Part shown: positions 24,514 through 34,307 of the stretch, piece by piece
How the letters are laid out: each line of letters starts with the position of its first letter
Position numbering within the stretch: the first letter of the stretch is position 1
DNA from: an uncultured Collinsella sp.
GTDB lineage: Bacteria; Actinomycetota; Coriobacteriia; Coriobacteriales; Coriobacteriaceae
Direction: 5' to 3'
Assembly (NCBI GenBank): GCA_902494535.1
Contig: CABUTO010000011.1
Coordinates: forward strand, 1 to 52,000
DNA: 52,000 bases
Notes under the pieces: model-generated
Told to the model about the DNA's origin: nothing
What the model saw: only the letters and a program-made list of their open reading frames with translations
Database searches by the model: none
Translations under genes and position numbers: made by a program

Positions 24514-25251
24514 TTATTTTACTGCAAACTCCGGGCTAAATACTACCCTGCCCAGGCGAACGAGCGTAGAGCCCTCCTCAAGGGCAGACTCAAAGTCCTC
24601 GCTCATACCGCAGGAAAGCTCAGGCAGGTTCAAATCGGGATGTGCCGCCTCCAGCTCATCCCTCAGCTCACGAAGCCCCGCAAAGGTGCGGCGTGCCACA
24701 TCCTTATTCCCCCGGGGCGCCATAGTCATAAGCCCCTGTACGCAAATTCCCTCAAGTTCTGCAAGCTCACCCGCGGCGGCGCGAATCTCATCGGGTGAAA
24801 AGCCTCCCTTCGACTCCTCACCACTCACATTGACCTCGATGAGCACACGCTGGGGGCCGGCGAGCTCGCCTGCCTCAATCTTGCGGACAGCACGGCTCGA
24901 GATCGCCTGCGCCAGATGCAGCGAACCCACCGAGTGAATCAGCTCGGCTGAGCCCAGCACCGCATTGATCTTATTGGTCTGCAGGTTGCCGATCATATCG
25001 AAGCGCACCTCGGGCAGCTCCGGATGCTCCGCCAGACCCGTGAGCTTGCGAACCAGCTCCTGCGGGCGGTTCTCGGCAAAATGGCGATACCCCGCCTGGA
25101 TGGCGGCAACGGTCTCATCGACACCAACGGTCTTGGACACGGCAATGAGGCGCGCGGCGTCGTGGGGACGGCCTGCGCGATCGAGCGCCGCATAAAAACG
25201 TTCCAGAATCTGCTCGCGGCGAGCGCGCATCAAGTCCAAATAGTTATCCAT
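24514..25251 (-). CDS. yggS: YggS-family PLP homeostasis protein
   Basis: A 245-residue type III-fold PLP protein (PLPBP/YggS) that carries pyridoxal phosphate and influences amino acid balance. The PLP lysine is in LIAVSKTVGVDE near residue 36. The following loop reads FAENRPQELVRK in place of the common GENYVQE. SCGMSEDFESALEEGSTLVRLG near 215 is the phosphate-binding end. GGAGG 9 bases before ATG selects MDNYLDLM as start. It heads the sepF-yggT-divIVA unit; in other Gram-positives it directly follows pgeF, but here the pst operon lies between. Confidence 0.93.
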   Translation of the reverse strand: MDNYLDLMRARREQILERFYAALDRAGRPHDAARLIAVSKTVGVDETVAAIQAGYRHFAENRPQELVRKLTGLAEHPELPEVRFDMIGNLQTNKINAVLGSAELIHSVGSLHLAQAISSRAVRKIEAGELAGPQRVLIEVNVSGEESKGGFSPDEIRAAAGELAELEGICVQGLMTMAPRGNKDVARRTFAGLRELRDELEAAHPDLNLPELSCGMSEDFESALEEGSTLVRLGRVVFSPEFAVK

Positions 25252-25301
25252 TGCTAATCGCCTCCGCTGACAGCCAAACAAGTAGTCCCATGCTAACGCA
25301 A

Positions 25302-25333
25302 GAGCGCGGCCCCGCATGTGCAAGGCCGCGCTC
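25302..25333 (-). terminator. Hairpin between phoU and yggS
   Basis: A perfect 10-bp stem (GAGCGCGGCC and complement) lies 38 bases after phoU on the minus strand. There is no long T-run, so it may be a partial terminator between the phosphate and division units. Confidence 0.55.
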
Positions 25334-25370
25334 ACTTAGGTATTTACAATCTTTCGACGAACGGGGTTAC

Positions 25371-26228
25371 TTACTCCTCGTCGTCCTCGCCATCGTCCTC
25401 ATCCTCAAGATGATCGAGCAGGTAGCGAAGACCCTCGCTGACCTCGTTAGCGGGCACCTTGGCAACGTAGCGAGCGTCGACGGCGGGCCTCATGATAACA
25501 CCCTCGCCCGAAGGCACGCGCATGCTCTCGAGCTCATCCTCATCAGTGCGGGCGATATCGCCGGCATTCATGCGCTGACCAGTCAACAGGAAGGTCAGAC
25601 GGCAGGCGGCATCGATGGAAATCGAGGCGATGCGATCGAGGTAGCGCGAAACCATGATGGCGCGGCGCAGGTCGTCATAGTTGCTGTCGTCGTCCATAAA
25701 ATCGCCCGTGTCCATGCGGTTAAAGGTGCGGAAGAACTTCTCGTACGCCGCATGCACCGGCTCGTCCTCGACGGCCAGGCTGCAGATGATGGACATGTCG
25801 TTAGTGACGAGCGCAGAAAGCGAAGAGCCCAGCACCTGGTAGACGGCCTCAGCCTCGGCCTCGACCGTACCGACGAGCTCCTGGGGCAGCGAGATGTCGG
25901 CCTTGATCATATGACGCGTGGCGCGGCAGATCTGGCGAACCTTATCGGTCATGCGCTGCAGGTTAAAGTCGACGTAGATAATCGTCTGCAGCAAGCGGAA
26001 GTCGGAGGCGACCGGTGACTGCGTGGCGATCAGGTTGTAGCACACGGCCTCCAGGTTAGCGCAGCGCGCGTCAATCGAAAGCGTGCGCTTCTTGGTCTTG
26101 GTGGCGAGCTTGCGGTCGTCGGTCACATAGGCCTTAACGGCATCGTGGAGGGCCAGATCGACGGCCTCATAGATGCTCAGCATCTCGTGACGGGCCTCGA
26201 CGAGCTGACGGGAAAACAGTTTGCGCAT
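25371..26228 (-). CDS. phoU: Phosphate signalling protein PhoU
   Basis: A 285-residue PhoU, a helical metal-binding protein that links the Pst transporter to phosphate regulation. Two PhoU three-helix repeats cover about residues 5-220 (DFRLLQTIIYVDFNLQRMTDKV near 80; RAIMVSRYLDRIASISIDAACR near 190). About 60 extra residues follow, ending in a very acidic DEDDGEDDEE tail, which is longer than usual for PhoU. It lies 92 bases after pstB. No phoR/phoP two-component pair is in the window, so its signalling partner lies elsewhere. Confidence 0.93.
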   Translation of the reverse strand: MRKLFSRQLVEARHEMLSIYEAVDLALHDAVKAYVTDDRKLATKTKKRTLSIDARCANLEAVCYNLIATQSPVASDFRLLQTIIYVDFNLQRMTDKVRQICRATRHMIKADISLPQELVGTVEAEAEAVYQVLGSSLSALVTNDMSIICSLAVEDEPVHAAYEKFFRTFNRMDTGDFMDDDSNYDDLRRAIMVSRYLDRIASISIDAACRLTFLLTGQRMNAGDIARTDEDELESMRVPSGEGVIMRPAVDARYVAKVPANEVSEGLRYLLDHLEDEDDGEDDEE

Positions 26229-26320
26229 GGTTCACTCCAATCAGTTGGGTGCGGTCATGCCGCCCGCACAGTGAATATACACCGGACCAGGTCCGATCAG
26301 CTTGGGACTAGTCGCACCGA

Positions 26321-27124
<804 letters not shown>

Positions 27125-27136
27125 GGGACTCCTTAA

Positions 27137-28042
27137 CTAGCGACGCTTGCGCGACAGGAAGCGCGCAAACAGGTTGAAGGCCAAAATGATCACCATCAGC
27201 AAGAGCGCGGTGCCGTAGGCTGCGTTCATGTTGATGCCGTCGTTGGCAAGCAGGTACAGGTGAACCGTCATGGGGCGGCCGGAATCGAGCGGCGAAATAG
27301 GTAGATTGATGGCCTGCCCCATGGTGTAGAGCACCACCGCGGTCTCGCCAATGGCACGGCCGATGGCGAGGACGATGCCCGTGGCAATACGGCCAAAGGC
27401 AGAAGGAAGCACGATCTTGGAGACAACCTGCCACTTGGTGGCGCCCAGGCCGTACGCGCCCCAACGGATATAGCGCGGAACGGCGCGAATGGCCTCTTCG
27501 GTGGTGCGCATGACGATGGGAAGCATCAAGAGCGCGAGTGCCAGGGCGGCAGAGACCATCGAAAGGCCCAAGCCCATGGCCTCGACAAACAAGGCGTAGC
27601 CAAACAGACCCATAACGATGGAGGGCACCGAGGCCAAAGCGTCAGCAGCGTAGCGAATGAGCTCGACGACCTTGCCCTGCTTGGCGTACTCGGCCAGATA
27701 GACGGCTGCCAGCACAGCGATCGGCGTGCAGATAAGCATGGCGAGCGCCGTCACGTAGACGGTCGAGACGATCGTGGGCCAAATTCCGCCCTCGGCGTTG
27801 ACGCCCTGGGGCCAACCGAAGATAAAGTCGAGCGAGATATGCGGTAAGCCGTTAACAACCACGTAGGCGATGATAGCGACCAGCACCAGCGTGGTGATGT
27901 ATGCCGCGGCACGGAACACGCCAAGCATGATCTTGTTGGACAGGTCCTTGTTGATGCGGCCCTTCTTGCCGTGGGAAAGGGCACGCTTGATGCGCTCGCG
28001 CGACGAGGTCGCATCGACCGTCGCGTCAACGGAATCGGACAT
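27137..28042 (-). CDS. pstA: Phosphate ABC transporter permease PstA
   Basis: A 301-residue membrane permease with six predicted segments and the EAIRAVPRYIRWGAYGLGATKWQV cytoplasmic loop (residues about 195-220) that docks PstB. The N-terminus is a basic cytosolic stretch (SRERIKRALSHGKKGR) longer than in E. coli PstA. It is 3 bases after pstC, so the two are translationally coupled. Confidence 0.95.
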   Translation of the reverse strand: MSDSVDATVDATSSRERIKRALSHGKKGRINKDLSNKIMLGVFRAAAYITTLVLVAIIAYVVVNGLPHISLDFIFGWPQGVNAEGGIWPTIVSTVYVTALAMLICTPIAVLAAVYLAEYAKQGKVVELIRYAADALASVPSIVMGLFGYALFVEAMGLGLSMVSAALALALLMLPIVMRTTEEAIRAVPRYIRWGAYGLGATKWQVVSKIVLPSAFGRIATGIVLAIGRAIGETAVVLYTMGQAINLPISPLDSGRPMTVHLYLLANDGINMNAAYGTALLLMVIILAFNLFARFLSRKRR

Positions 28043-28045
28043 AGC

Positions 28046-28972
28046 CTACCCCCTCTTCTTCTTGGAAATCAGACGGACGATGCCCACCAGCGTGGCGGAG
28101 ATGATAAACAGGACCACGCCCATGCCGAACAGCGCCGAGCGGTGCAGACCCGAGGAATAGCTCATGTCGAGCGCAATCTGGCTCGTGAGCGTCGAGATGG
28201 GGCTCGCAATGCTATCGGGAATAACCGGGGCGTTACCCACGACCATGAGCACGGCCATGGTCTCGCCGATGGCACGGCCCATACCCAGCACGATGGCATC
28301 CACGATACCCAGCTTGGCGGCAGGTAACACGACCTTATAGATGGTCTGCCACTTAGTAGCACCCATGGCATACGATGCCTCGCGGATGCCCATGGGAATG
28401 GAATTGAGAGCATCGATGGTGAGCGTGGTGATGGTAGGGACGATCATGATGGCGAGCACAAACCACGCCGTCAGCGCACCAAAACCAAGGCCGCCGGTCA
28501 GTTGTGCGATAAACGGGCGGATGATGATCATGCCGAAAAAGCCGTAGATGATAGAAGGGATGCCGGCCAGCAGGTCGACGGCAGGGCTGATGAGCTTGCG
28601 CACGCGCTTGCTGGCAATCTCGACCAGGTACACGGCCGTGCCCACACCTAGCGGCACGCCCATGGCGAGCGCACCGACGGTCACCAGACCCGAGCCGGCA
28701 AGCAGCGACAAGATTCCGTAGTGGCCCTCGGAAGGCGCCCACGTAAAGCTAAAGAAGTCCGCCAGACCGATGTCAGTAAAGACGGGCAGCGCCGAGTACG
28801 TGGTAAAGACAAAAATCAGGATGACGGTAACGACCGCCAAGAACGCGCAGGCAAAGAAGATCCACTGCAGCGCCTTCTCCTTGATATAGGTGCTGCGCGA
28901 TACGAGCGCCAGCTCGCGCTTCTTGGGCGTCTGAACATTCTGCTCAGTCTGGGAGTTTTCCTGTGCTTCCAT
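28046..28972 (-). CDS. pstC: Phosphate ABC transporter permease PstC
   Basis: A 308-residue permease with six membrane segments and the GIREASYAMGATKWQTIYKVVLP coupling loop near residue 205. The start MEAQENSQ is used because AAGGGGAG lies 8 bases upstream inside the end of pstS; a GTG three codons earlier is possible. It follows pstS with a 1-base gap. Confidence 0.95.
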   Translation of the reverse strand: MEAQENSQTEQNVQTPKKRELALVSRSTYIKEKALQWIFFACAFLAVVTVILIFVFTTYSALPVFTDIGLADFFSFTWAPSEGHYGILSLLAGSGLVTVGALAMGVPLGVGTAVYLVEIASKRVRKLISPAVDLLAGIPSIIYGFFGMIIIRPFIAQLTGGLGFGALTAWFVLAIMIVPTITTLTIDALNSIPMGIREASYAMGATKWQTIYKVVLPAAKLGIVDAIVLGMGRAIGETMAVLMVVGNAPVIPDSIASPISTLTSQIALDMSYSSGLHRSALFGMGVVLFIISATLVGIVRLISKKKRG

Positions 28973-28973
28973 G

Positions 28974-29810
28974 CTACTCACTCCCCTTCTCGTCGTTGGT
29001 GACGGGAATAAAGCCCGCCTCGCGAATCTGCTTGTCCATCTTTTCGGACGTCACATAGTCAATGTAATCCTGCGCCTGCTGCGAAGGCGCACCCTTCACA
29101 AAGAAGTAAAGGTCGCGCGAGATGGGATAGCCGCCACTCGCGACCGTCTTCTCGGACGCCTCAACATGATTGACCGAGACGGCCTTGACCGAGGTCTTGG
29201 CGTTGAGGCTATCGACGAAGCCCAGCGAAATGTAGCCGATGGCCCCACGCGAACGAGATACCACGTCGCGCACCTGGCCCGTACCCGAAAGAACAGCCGA
29301 GCGGCGATCGAACGGCGTGCCATCCATCACGATGGTACGGAAGGCCTCGCGCGTACCGGACGCCTCGTCTCGGTTGATGACCTGAATCCTCAGGTCCTCG
29401 CCACCGACCTCTTTCCAATTGGTAATCTTGCCGGCGTAGATATCGCGGAGCTGCTCGGTCGAGAGGTTATCGACGGGGTTGTCGTCGTTCACGATGACCG
29501 CAATACCGTCGTGGGCAATGACGATGGGAGTCAGGCCCAGATCCTGTTCGTCGGCATTGAGTCCACGGGAGGAGCTGGCGATATCGGCCGTGCCGGCGCT
29601 GACGGCCTCGATCCCAGCGGAAGAACCCAAACCGGAAACGAGCACGTCGATGCCGGTCTCCTCCTTAAAGCCCTCGGCCGCAATCTCGGCGATAGGAAGG
29701 CAGGTCGTGGAGCCGGCCACGGTAATGGAAGAGGTAGAAGATCCCGAAGAACAGGCGCACAGCGTAAGCGTAAACACAGCGGCGCTCAGGACCGATACGA
29801 TCTTTCTCAT
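28974..29810 (-). CDS. pstS: Phosphate-binding lipoprotein PstS
   Basis: A 278-residue extracytoplasmic solute-binding protein that feeds phosphate to PstCA. A lipoprotein signal (MRKIVSVLSAAVFTLTLCAC) ends in a lipobox Cys near residue 18-20. Mature-domain binding loops are AGSTTCLPIAE near 33, GSSAGIEAV near 62 and NRDEASGTREAF near 147, the last typical of PstS. The start codon overlaps the stop of pgeF (ATGA), tying its translation to that gene. Confidence 0.95.
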   Translation of the reverse strand: MRKIVSVLSAAVFTLTLCACSSGSSTSSITVAGSTTCLPIAEIAAEGFKEETGIDVLVSGLGSSAGIEAVSAGTADIASSSRGLNADEQDLGLTPIVIAHDGIAVIVNDDNPVDNLSTEQLRDIYAGKITNWKEVGGEDLRIQVINRDEASGTREAFRTIVMDGTPFDRRSAVLSGTGQVRDVVSRSRGAIGYISLGFVDSLNAKTSVKAVSVNHVEASEKTVASGGYPISRDLYFFVKGAPSQQAQDYIDYVTSEKMDKQIREAGFIPVTNDEKGSE

Positions 29811-30607
29811 AGCATCATGCCGATCGCAGCATGGCGCCCACAGGTGCCGTCCTCGTTACGGTAGGAATAAAAGCGGTCGTTCTGACGCACGGTCGAAAGC
29901 TGGGTATCCACGATATTATCCGCGTCGACACCGACATCTACCAGCGCCTCGCGAATGGCAGCGGAAAGATCAAGCATGCGAGAGGTATTCGCATCGATGC
30001 AAGAGAACTCGGCGGCAAAGCGATCCATGAGTTCCTGGGATACCTCATATTCGTCACCCAAGATATGGGGGCCGATATAGGCGGAAACGTCGCTCGCATC
30101 GCAGCCGGCAGCATCGCAAAGCGCCTGGCACGCCTTGGCGGAAATACGTGCAATCGTACCCTTCCAACCGGAGTGCACCACGGCAAATCCGCCAGGGGCC
30201 ACCAGCACCACGGGAACGCAGTCGGCAAAGCAGAGCAGCACGGGCACGTTATGCGCCGTACAGACGATGGCATCGCAGCCCTCGGCAATCTGCTCGCGGA
30301 CGTCCTCAAGGTCATCGGCGCCGTTCGAGGTCACCGCAACGATATGGTCACCATGGACCTGATTGGGAACGAGCAGGTTGTGCTCGCACTCGGCGGCACC
30401 CATAGCCTCGAGCGCGCGACGACGATTTTCTTGAACAGCAAAGGGGTCATCGCCAACATGCGAGCCCAAGTTGAGTGAGGAGTACGCATCTTCGGAAACA
30501 CCACCGGCGCGCTCGGTGAAAGCAAAGCGAACATCGGATGTCGCGCCCTCCACCAACGTAACTCCATCATGGTCGACACGCGAAACGTTGTCCGCACGTG
30601 CTGCCAT
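29807..30607 (-). CDS. pgeF: PgeF/YfiH-family (laccase-domain) protein
   Basis: A 266-residue cytosolic protein of the YfiH/YlmD family, annotated as peptidoglycan editing factor or purine nucleoside phosphorylase. Zinc-ligand motifs are VLLCFADCVPVVLV near residue 115, VVHSGWKGTIARI near 135 and IGPHILGDEYEV near 175. AGGAGG before MAARADN sets the start; the earlier Met would lack a ribosome site. It follows ftsZ after a terminator and overlaps pstS by 4 bases. Family work shows phosphorolysis of adenosine, which uses phosphate, an apt neighbour for pst, though the link is inference. Confidence 0.9.
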   Translation of the reverse strand: MAARADNVSRVDHDGVTLVEGATSDVRFAFTERAGGVSEDAYSSLNLGSHVGDDPFAVQENRRRALEAMGAAECEHNLLVPNQVHGDHIVAVTSNGADDLEDVREQIAEGCDAIVCTAHNVPVLLCFADCVPVVLVAPGGFAVVHSGWKGTIARISAKACQALCDAAGCDASDVSAYIGPHILGDEYEVSQELMDRFAAEFSCIDANTSRMLDLSAAIREALVDVGVDADNIVDTQLSTVRQNDRFYSYRNEDGTCGRHAAIGMML

Positions 30608-30698
30608 ACTAAAGCCTCCTAATAACACAAGTATTGCGGCGACGCCGCAGCAGTCCGTGCCATACGGCTGCATACTTCATCAAAAAGGATACCCGCAG

Positions 30699-30733
30699 CG
30701 GTAAGGAGCAAACGTAAAGGGAACGTAAGGAGA
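30699..30733 (-). promoter_or_regulatory. Direct repeats upstream of pgeF-pst (possible Pho operator)
   Basis: On the + strand ACGTAAAGGGA (30712-30722) and ACGTAAGGAGA (30723-30733) are adjacent 11-base repeats, with a third GTAAGG 13 bases before (30701). Eleven-base direct repeats are the form of PhoP operators in actinobacteria, but the sequence differs from the Streptomyces one. It lies between the ftsZ terminator and pgeF, where the pst promoter should be. Confidence 0.35.
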
Positions 30734-30767
30734 TTGGAGGCTTTCGTTTACAAAGGCGAAACACAAC

Positions 30768-30799
30768 AAAAAAGGGGCGTGCCCAATCGGACGCACCCC
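30768..30799 (-). terminator. ftsZ terminator
   Basis: On the minus strand a stem with GGGG/CCCC base (GGGGTGCGTCC, wobble pairs) is followed by TTTTTTG, 25 bases after ftsZ. It separates the division genes from pgeF-pst. Confidence 0.85.
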
Positions 30800-30823
30800 T
30801 TGCAAGTCGTTGAGAAAAACGAA

Positions 30824-31978
30824 CTAGAAGCTACCGCGCTTCAGGAAGTCGGGAAGCTCGAACTGATCGTTGCCGAAGTTAGGAAGCTCGGTGCCACCAA
30901 CGTTGCGGGTCGGAGCGGCCTGAGCCGGACTGGTGACCGGAGCGGTGCGTTGCGGCTCAGCGGAGGCAGCCGCCTTGCTCTGAGACTGCTGAGCAGCAAA
31001 GAGCTCGTCCTGGCGGTTGACGTTGGAGTCGGAGAAGCCCGTAGCGATGACGGTGATACGCACCTGGTCGCCCAGGGACTCGTCGACAACGGTACCGAAG
31101 ATGATGTTGGCCTCGGGGTCGACGGCGTTGGCGACAACGTCGGCGGCGTCGCTGATCTCCTGGATGCCCAGGTCCTTGGAACCGGCGATGGAGAGCAGCA
31201 CGCGCGTGGCACCATCGATGGAGCTCTCGAGCAGCGGGCTGGAGATGGCCTGCTGGGCAGCGTCGACGGCACGGGTGTCCCCAGAAGAGGTACCGATACC
31301 CATCATGGCGGTACCGGCCTGCTTCATGATGGTCTTAACATCGGCGAAGTCCAGGTTGATGATACCGGGGACGGTGATGAGGTCGGTGATACCCTGGGTG
31401 CCCTGGGAAAGGACGCCATCGGCAATCGCGAAGGCCTCGAGCATGGTGGTCTTCTTCTCGGCGATGTCGAGCAGCTTATCGTTAGGGATGACGATCATGG
31501 TGTCGACGCAATCGGAGAGGGTCTTAATGCCCTCCTCGGCGCTCTTCTTGCGCTTGCGGCCCTCGAAGGTGAAGGGCTTGGTCACGACGGCGACGGTCAG
31601 CGCACCGACCTCGTTCATCGCGATATCGGCAACGATGGGAGCGGCGCCGGTACCGGTGCCACCGCCCTCGCCGCAGGTGATGAACACCATGTCGGCGCCA
31701 GCGAGCGCCTCGGCAATGTCGTCGCGGGACTCATCGGCAGCCTTGCGGCCAACCTCGGGGTTGGCGCCGGCGCCCAGGCCGCGGGTAAGGTCGGTGCCGA
31801 TGTGCACCTTGATATCGGCATCAGAGATCGCGAGTGCCTGAGCATCGGTGTTGATGGCAACAAACTCGACGCCGCGGATGCCCTCTTCGATCATTCGATT
31901 GACCGCGTTGGTACCGCCGCCGCCGACGCCGACCACCTTAATGACGGCAAGGTAGTTGTTGATCTCTGTCTCGTGCAT
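30824..31978 (-). CDS. ftsZ: Cell division protein FtsZ
   Basis: A 384-residue tubulin-like GTPase that forms the Z ring. VGVGGGGTNAVNRMI near residue 15, the GTP signature GGGTGTGAAPIVA near 100 and the T7 loop region near 195-210 are present. A linker rich in Ala, Ser and Pro leads to the C-terminal peptide FELPDFLKR, the SepF-binding tail. GGAGG 6 bases before ATG selects MHETEINN as start. It has a 199-base AT-rich upstream gap that probably holds its own promoter. Confidence 0.98.
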   Translation of the reverse strand: MHETEINNYLAVIKVVGVGGGGTNAVNRMIEEGIRGVEFVAINTDAQALAISDADIKVHIGTDLTRGLGAGANPEVGRKAADESRDDIAEALAGADMVFITCGEGGGTGTGAAPIVADIAMNEVGALTVAVVTKPFTFEGRKRKKSAEEGIKTLSDCVDTMIVIPNDKLLDIAEKKTTMLEAFAIADGVLSQGTQGITDLITVPGIINLDFADVKTIMKQAGTAMMGIGTSSGDTRAVDAAQQAISSPLLESSIDGATRVLLSIAGSKDLGIQEISDAADVVANAVDPEANIIFGTVVDESLGDQVRITVIATGFSDSNVNRQDELFAAQQSQSKAAASAEPQRTAPVTSPAQAAPTRNVGGTELPNFGNDQFELPDFLKRGSF

Positions 31979-32039
31979 GTCGGTCCTCCGAACAAAGGTT
32001 ATAGCCATAGCATGGGTCGACCCCTGCGCACATTAACCT

Positions 32040-32113
32040 TCAGGTTGAAAGTAAATGCAAAGGTAAACCGTATTATGTTTGCACATTATGAACGTATCAG
32101 TCAAATAATTGAC
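32040..32113 (-). promoter_or_regulatory. AT-rich ftsZ upstream region
   Basis: The minus strand carries two CATAAT boxes 16 bases apart, preceded by TTGACT and a perfect palindrome GTCAA TTAT TTGAC (32100-32113). A 12-base palindrome AACCTTCAGGTT lies nearer ftsZ. These are candidate promoter and operator elements; no single -35/-10 pair is convincing. Confidence 0.4.
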
Positions 32114-32177
32114 CGTGAAAACCAAACAAACCAGATAAACGGCGTGGTATGGCCCCTCAACAAAGCATCAACCAGCG

Positions 32178-33434
32178 CTACGAGGTCGGAGCGTTCCTAA
32201 ATGTATAGTTACCCGGAGAGCGCACATTGATATACGTTACGCCCTCTACCTGCGAAAGCAGCTTGGTGACTACGCGCTCCTTCTTGACGATATCGTTCGA
32301 ATCGCCCAGCGACACCTCAATGCCGTTATTGAGGTTTGCCGAGATGGCTTCGACCGAAGGCGTGGAAATATCCTTGACTTGTCCCAAGAACTCGCTCGAA
32401 AAACCACGCACATAATCCAAGCCAGCCTTAACGGCCTTGGAGCTCACTGCCTGGCCGGAAACCGGAGCGACATCCGCCGAGACATCAGTCAACAACACCG
32501 CGCCATAGTGCTTAGCGAGCGCCAGCGCGGCATCGATTCCGGTCAAGGTATTTGAGCCCTGCCCTGTCGTGATGACGTTGCCTTGGTCGTCCACTTCGAC
32601 CGACGTCGACAGTGGGGCGATCCAGGTGTCATCATCCCCGATGGCCCAGGCAAGGTCATCGGAACTGATATAGGCAATTGCGATGACCTTGCGCTCCATC
32701 GGCGTAATGATGAGCGTATGCGGGAACTGACGCTGGACATCCACGCCCGAGACCCACGGATTCTGCTTGAGGTCCTCGGTAATCTGGTCGGGATCGACGT
32801 TAAAAAGCGACGTTCCCTCGGGCAAATCGATCAGCTGGATAGCATCGTGCTTCGTCACATGCTCGCTGCCTTGAATCTGAATATCAGTGGCGGTAAACAA
32901 TCCAGAGTTGATCACCACGATGGCAACGACGACGAGCACGGCCAAGGCGGCCAGAACGCCGCCCACGATTTTGCCTTTGCCTGCAACGACAGAAGCGGCG
33001 TCTGATGTTTTATTTACCATCGCCCCAAGTGAAGACAACGGGTTGACGCTTTTTTTACCCGAAGGCTTCTTGGCGGTAGCCGGCACCGATGTCAGCGAGC
33101 GCGGTTTCGATGCGCCCAGCGTGCGACCTGGACGCGGCGCTTTAGTTCCCGTCGAGGGCTTAGGAGTTGCCATGGGACGGGCGGGTTTGGCGCCCATAAC
33201 AGGCTTTGACGTCACCGAGGGACGCGAGGACTTTTTTGCGGCCGGACGATTACCGAGCTGCGAGCCGACAACCGGACGACTGGTCTGTCGAGCATGCCCG
33301 ACAGACTTAGAGTGCGCGACGGTATTGCGTTGAGGTTTGGCAGGCGCGCCGGAACGCCCTCCGGCGCGGCGGAAGGTGGGTTTCGATGCTCTAGAAGCCG
33401 AGGAATTTAACTTCCGGTCTGAGCTCGATGCCAT
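32178..33434 (-). CDS. ftsQ: Cell division protein FtsQ/DivIB with long basic N-terminus
   Basis: A 418-residue FtsQ. The first 155 or so residues are low-complexity, rich in Lys, Arg, Ser, Pro and Thr (such as MGAKPARPMATPKPSTGTK), and predicted disordered in the cytosol. One membrane segment is at about 157-178 (GGVLAALAVLVVVAIVVIN). The POTRA domain follows (FTATDIQIQGSEHVTKHDAI), then the beta domain to the end. GGGAGG 5 bases before ATG supports the start, which overlaps murB by 44 bases. Usual DivIB cytosolic tails are much shorter. It joins FtsL in the divisome to control septal wall synthesis. Confidence 0.92.
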   Translation of the reverse strand: MASSSDRKLNSSASRASKPTFRRAGGRSGAPAKPQRNTVAHSKSVGHARQTSRPVVGSQLGNRPAAKKSSRPSVTSKPVMGAKPARPMATPKPSTGTKAPRPGRTLGASKPRSLTSVPATAKKPSGKKSVNPLSSLGAMVNKTSDAASVVAGKGKIVGGVLAALAVLVVVAIVVINSGLFTATDIQIQGSEHVTKHDAIQLIDLPEGTSLFNVDPDQITEDLKQNPWVSGVDVQRQFPHTLIITPMERKVIAIAYISSDDLAWAIGDDDTWIAPLSTSVEVDDQGNVITTGQGSNTLTGIDAALALAKHYGAVLLTDVSADVAPVSGQAVSSKAVKAGLDYVRGFSSEFLGQVKDISTPSVEAISANLNNGIEVSLGDSNDIVKKERVVTKLLSQVEGVTYINVRSPGNYTFRNAPTS

Positions 33435-34302
33435 ACGCCTCCCTCACCTTTCCGTGCACATGTCTGATAACCGCGGCAACGTCATCGGCCGAGGCAGTTC
33501 CGTTATTAACGATAAAATTAGCGTGAACGGGCGAAACTTCCGCGCCGCCAATCGAAAAACCCTTTAATCCACAATCCTCGATAAGCTTGCCCACACTCGC
33601 ATCGGGCGGGTTGCGAAAGACCGACCCGCAGGATGCGCGACCCATGGGCTGCGTACGCTTGCGCCTCGTCAGGTACCGCTCCATGCGCTCGCGAATGTCG
33701 GCCTTGGGCGCCGGTTTAAGCTTGAGCACGCACTCGAGGATGATCTCATTGCGGGGAAGGCTACATTCGCGGTAGCCCCAAGTGATCTCGGACCCCGCAT
33801 AATGCTTGATACCGGATGCCGGGTCAAACGTTACGACATCCTCAACCAGCGAGCCAATCCACTCGGTCCGTGTGCCGGCATTCATAGATATCGCACCGCC
33901 AACCGAGCCAGGGATGCCAACGGCAAACTCAAGGCCCGAGAGGCTACGCGACAGGGCATCGTTGACCAGGCGCGCAAACATCACGCCCGCACCGACCGTC
34001 AGCGTACAACCGTCATCGGCAACAACCGTGCGCTGAAACTCACGTCCGAGCGAAATGACGGCGCCGCGATAACCGCCATCGGCAACCAGCAGATTGGAGC
34101 CCTTGCCGATGATGACCCACGGCACCTGCTCGCGATCGAGCACCGCCACGGCGCGGCGGAGGGCATGATAGCTATGGCACGTCACAAAGAGGTCGGCCTT
34201 GCCGCCGATACGATAGCTCGTATGACGCGCAAGGCGCTCGTCCTCGATCACATCCGTGTCGATCATGCCCGAGAGCGCCATGACGGCGTTAAACAGACCC
34301 AT
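33391..34302 (-). CDS. murB: UDP-N-acetylenolpyruvoylglucosamine reductase
   Basis: A 303-residue FAD-dependent enzyme that reduces UDP-GlcNAc-enolpyruvate to UDP-MurNAc. FAD contacts are in HTSYRIGGKADLFV near residue 27 and IIGKGSNLLVADGGYRG near 62. GIPGSVGGAISMNAG near 128 and the catalytic GRASCGSVFRNP near 225 follow. Length is that of the Gram-positive type. It overlaps the ftsQ start and lies 5 bases after murC. Confidence 0.96.
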   Translation of the reverse strand: MGLFNAVMALSGMIDTDVIEDERLARHTSYRIGGKADLFVTCHSYHALRRAVAVLDREQVPWVIIGKGSNLLVADGGYRGAVISLGREFQRTVVADDGCTLTVGAGVMFARLVNDALSRSLSGLEFAVGIPGSVGGAISMNAGTRTEWIGSLVEDVVTFDPASGIKHYAGSEITWGYRECSLPRNEIILECVLKLKPAPKADIRERMERYLTRRKRTQPMGRASCGSVFRNPPDASVGKLIEDCGLKGFSIGGAEVSPVHANFIVNNGTASADDVAAVIRHVHGKVREAYGIELRPEVKFLGF

Positions 34303-34307
34303 TAGAC

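Noticed and set aside
32075..32100. dif-like site (CATAAT..CATAAT) near ftsZ, considered because xerD is in the window
   Set aside because: A dif site needs inverted arms around a 6-base centre; here the CATAAT boxes are direct repeats and look like promoter elements.
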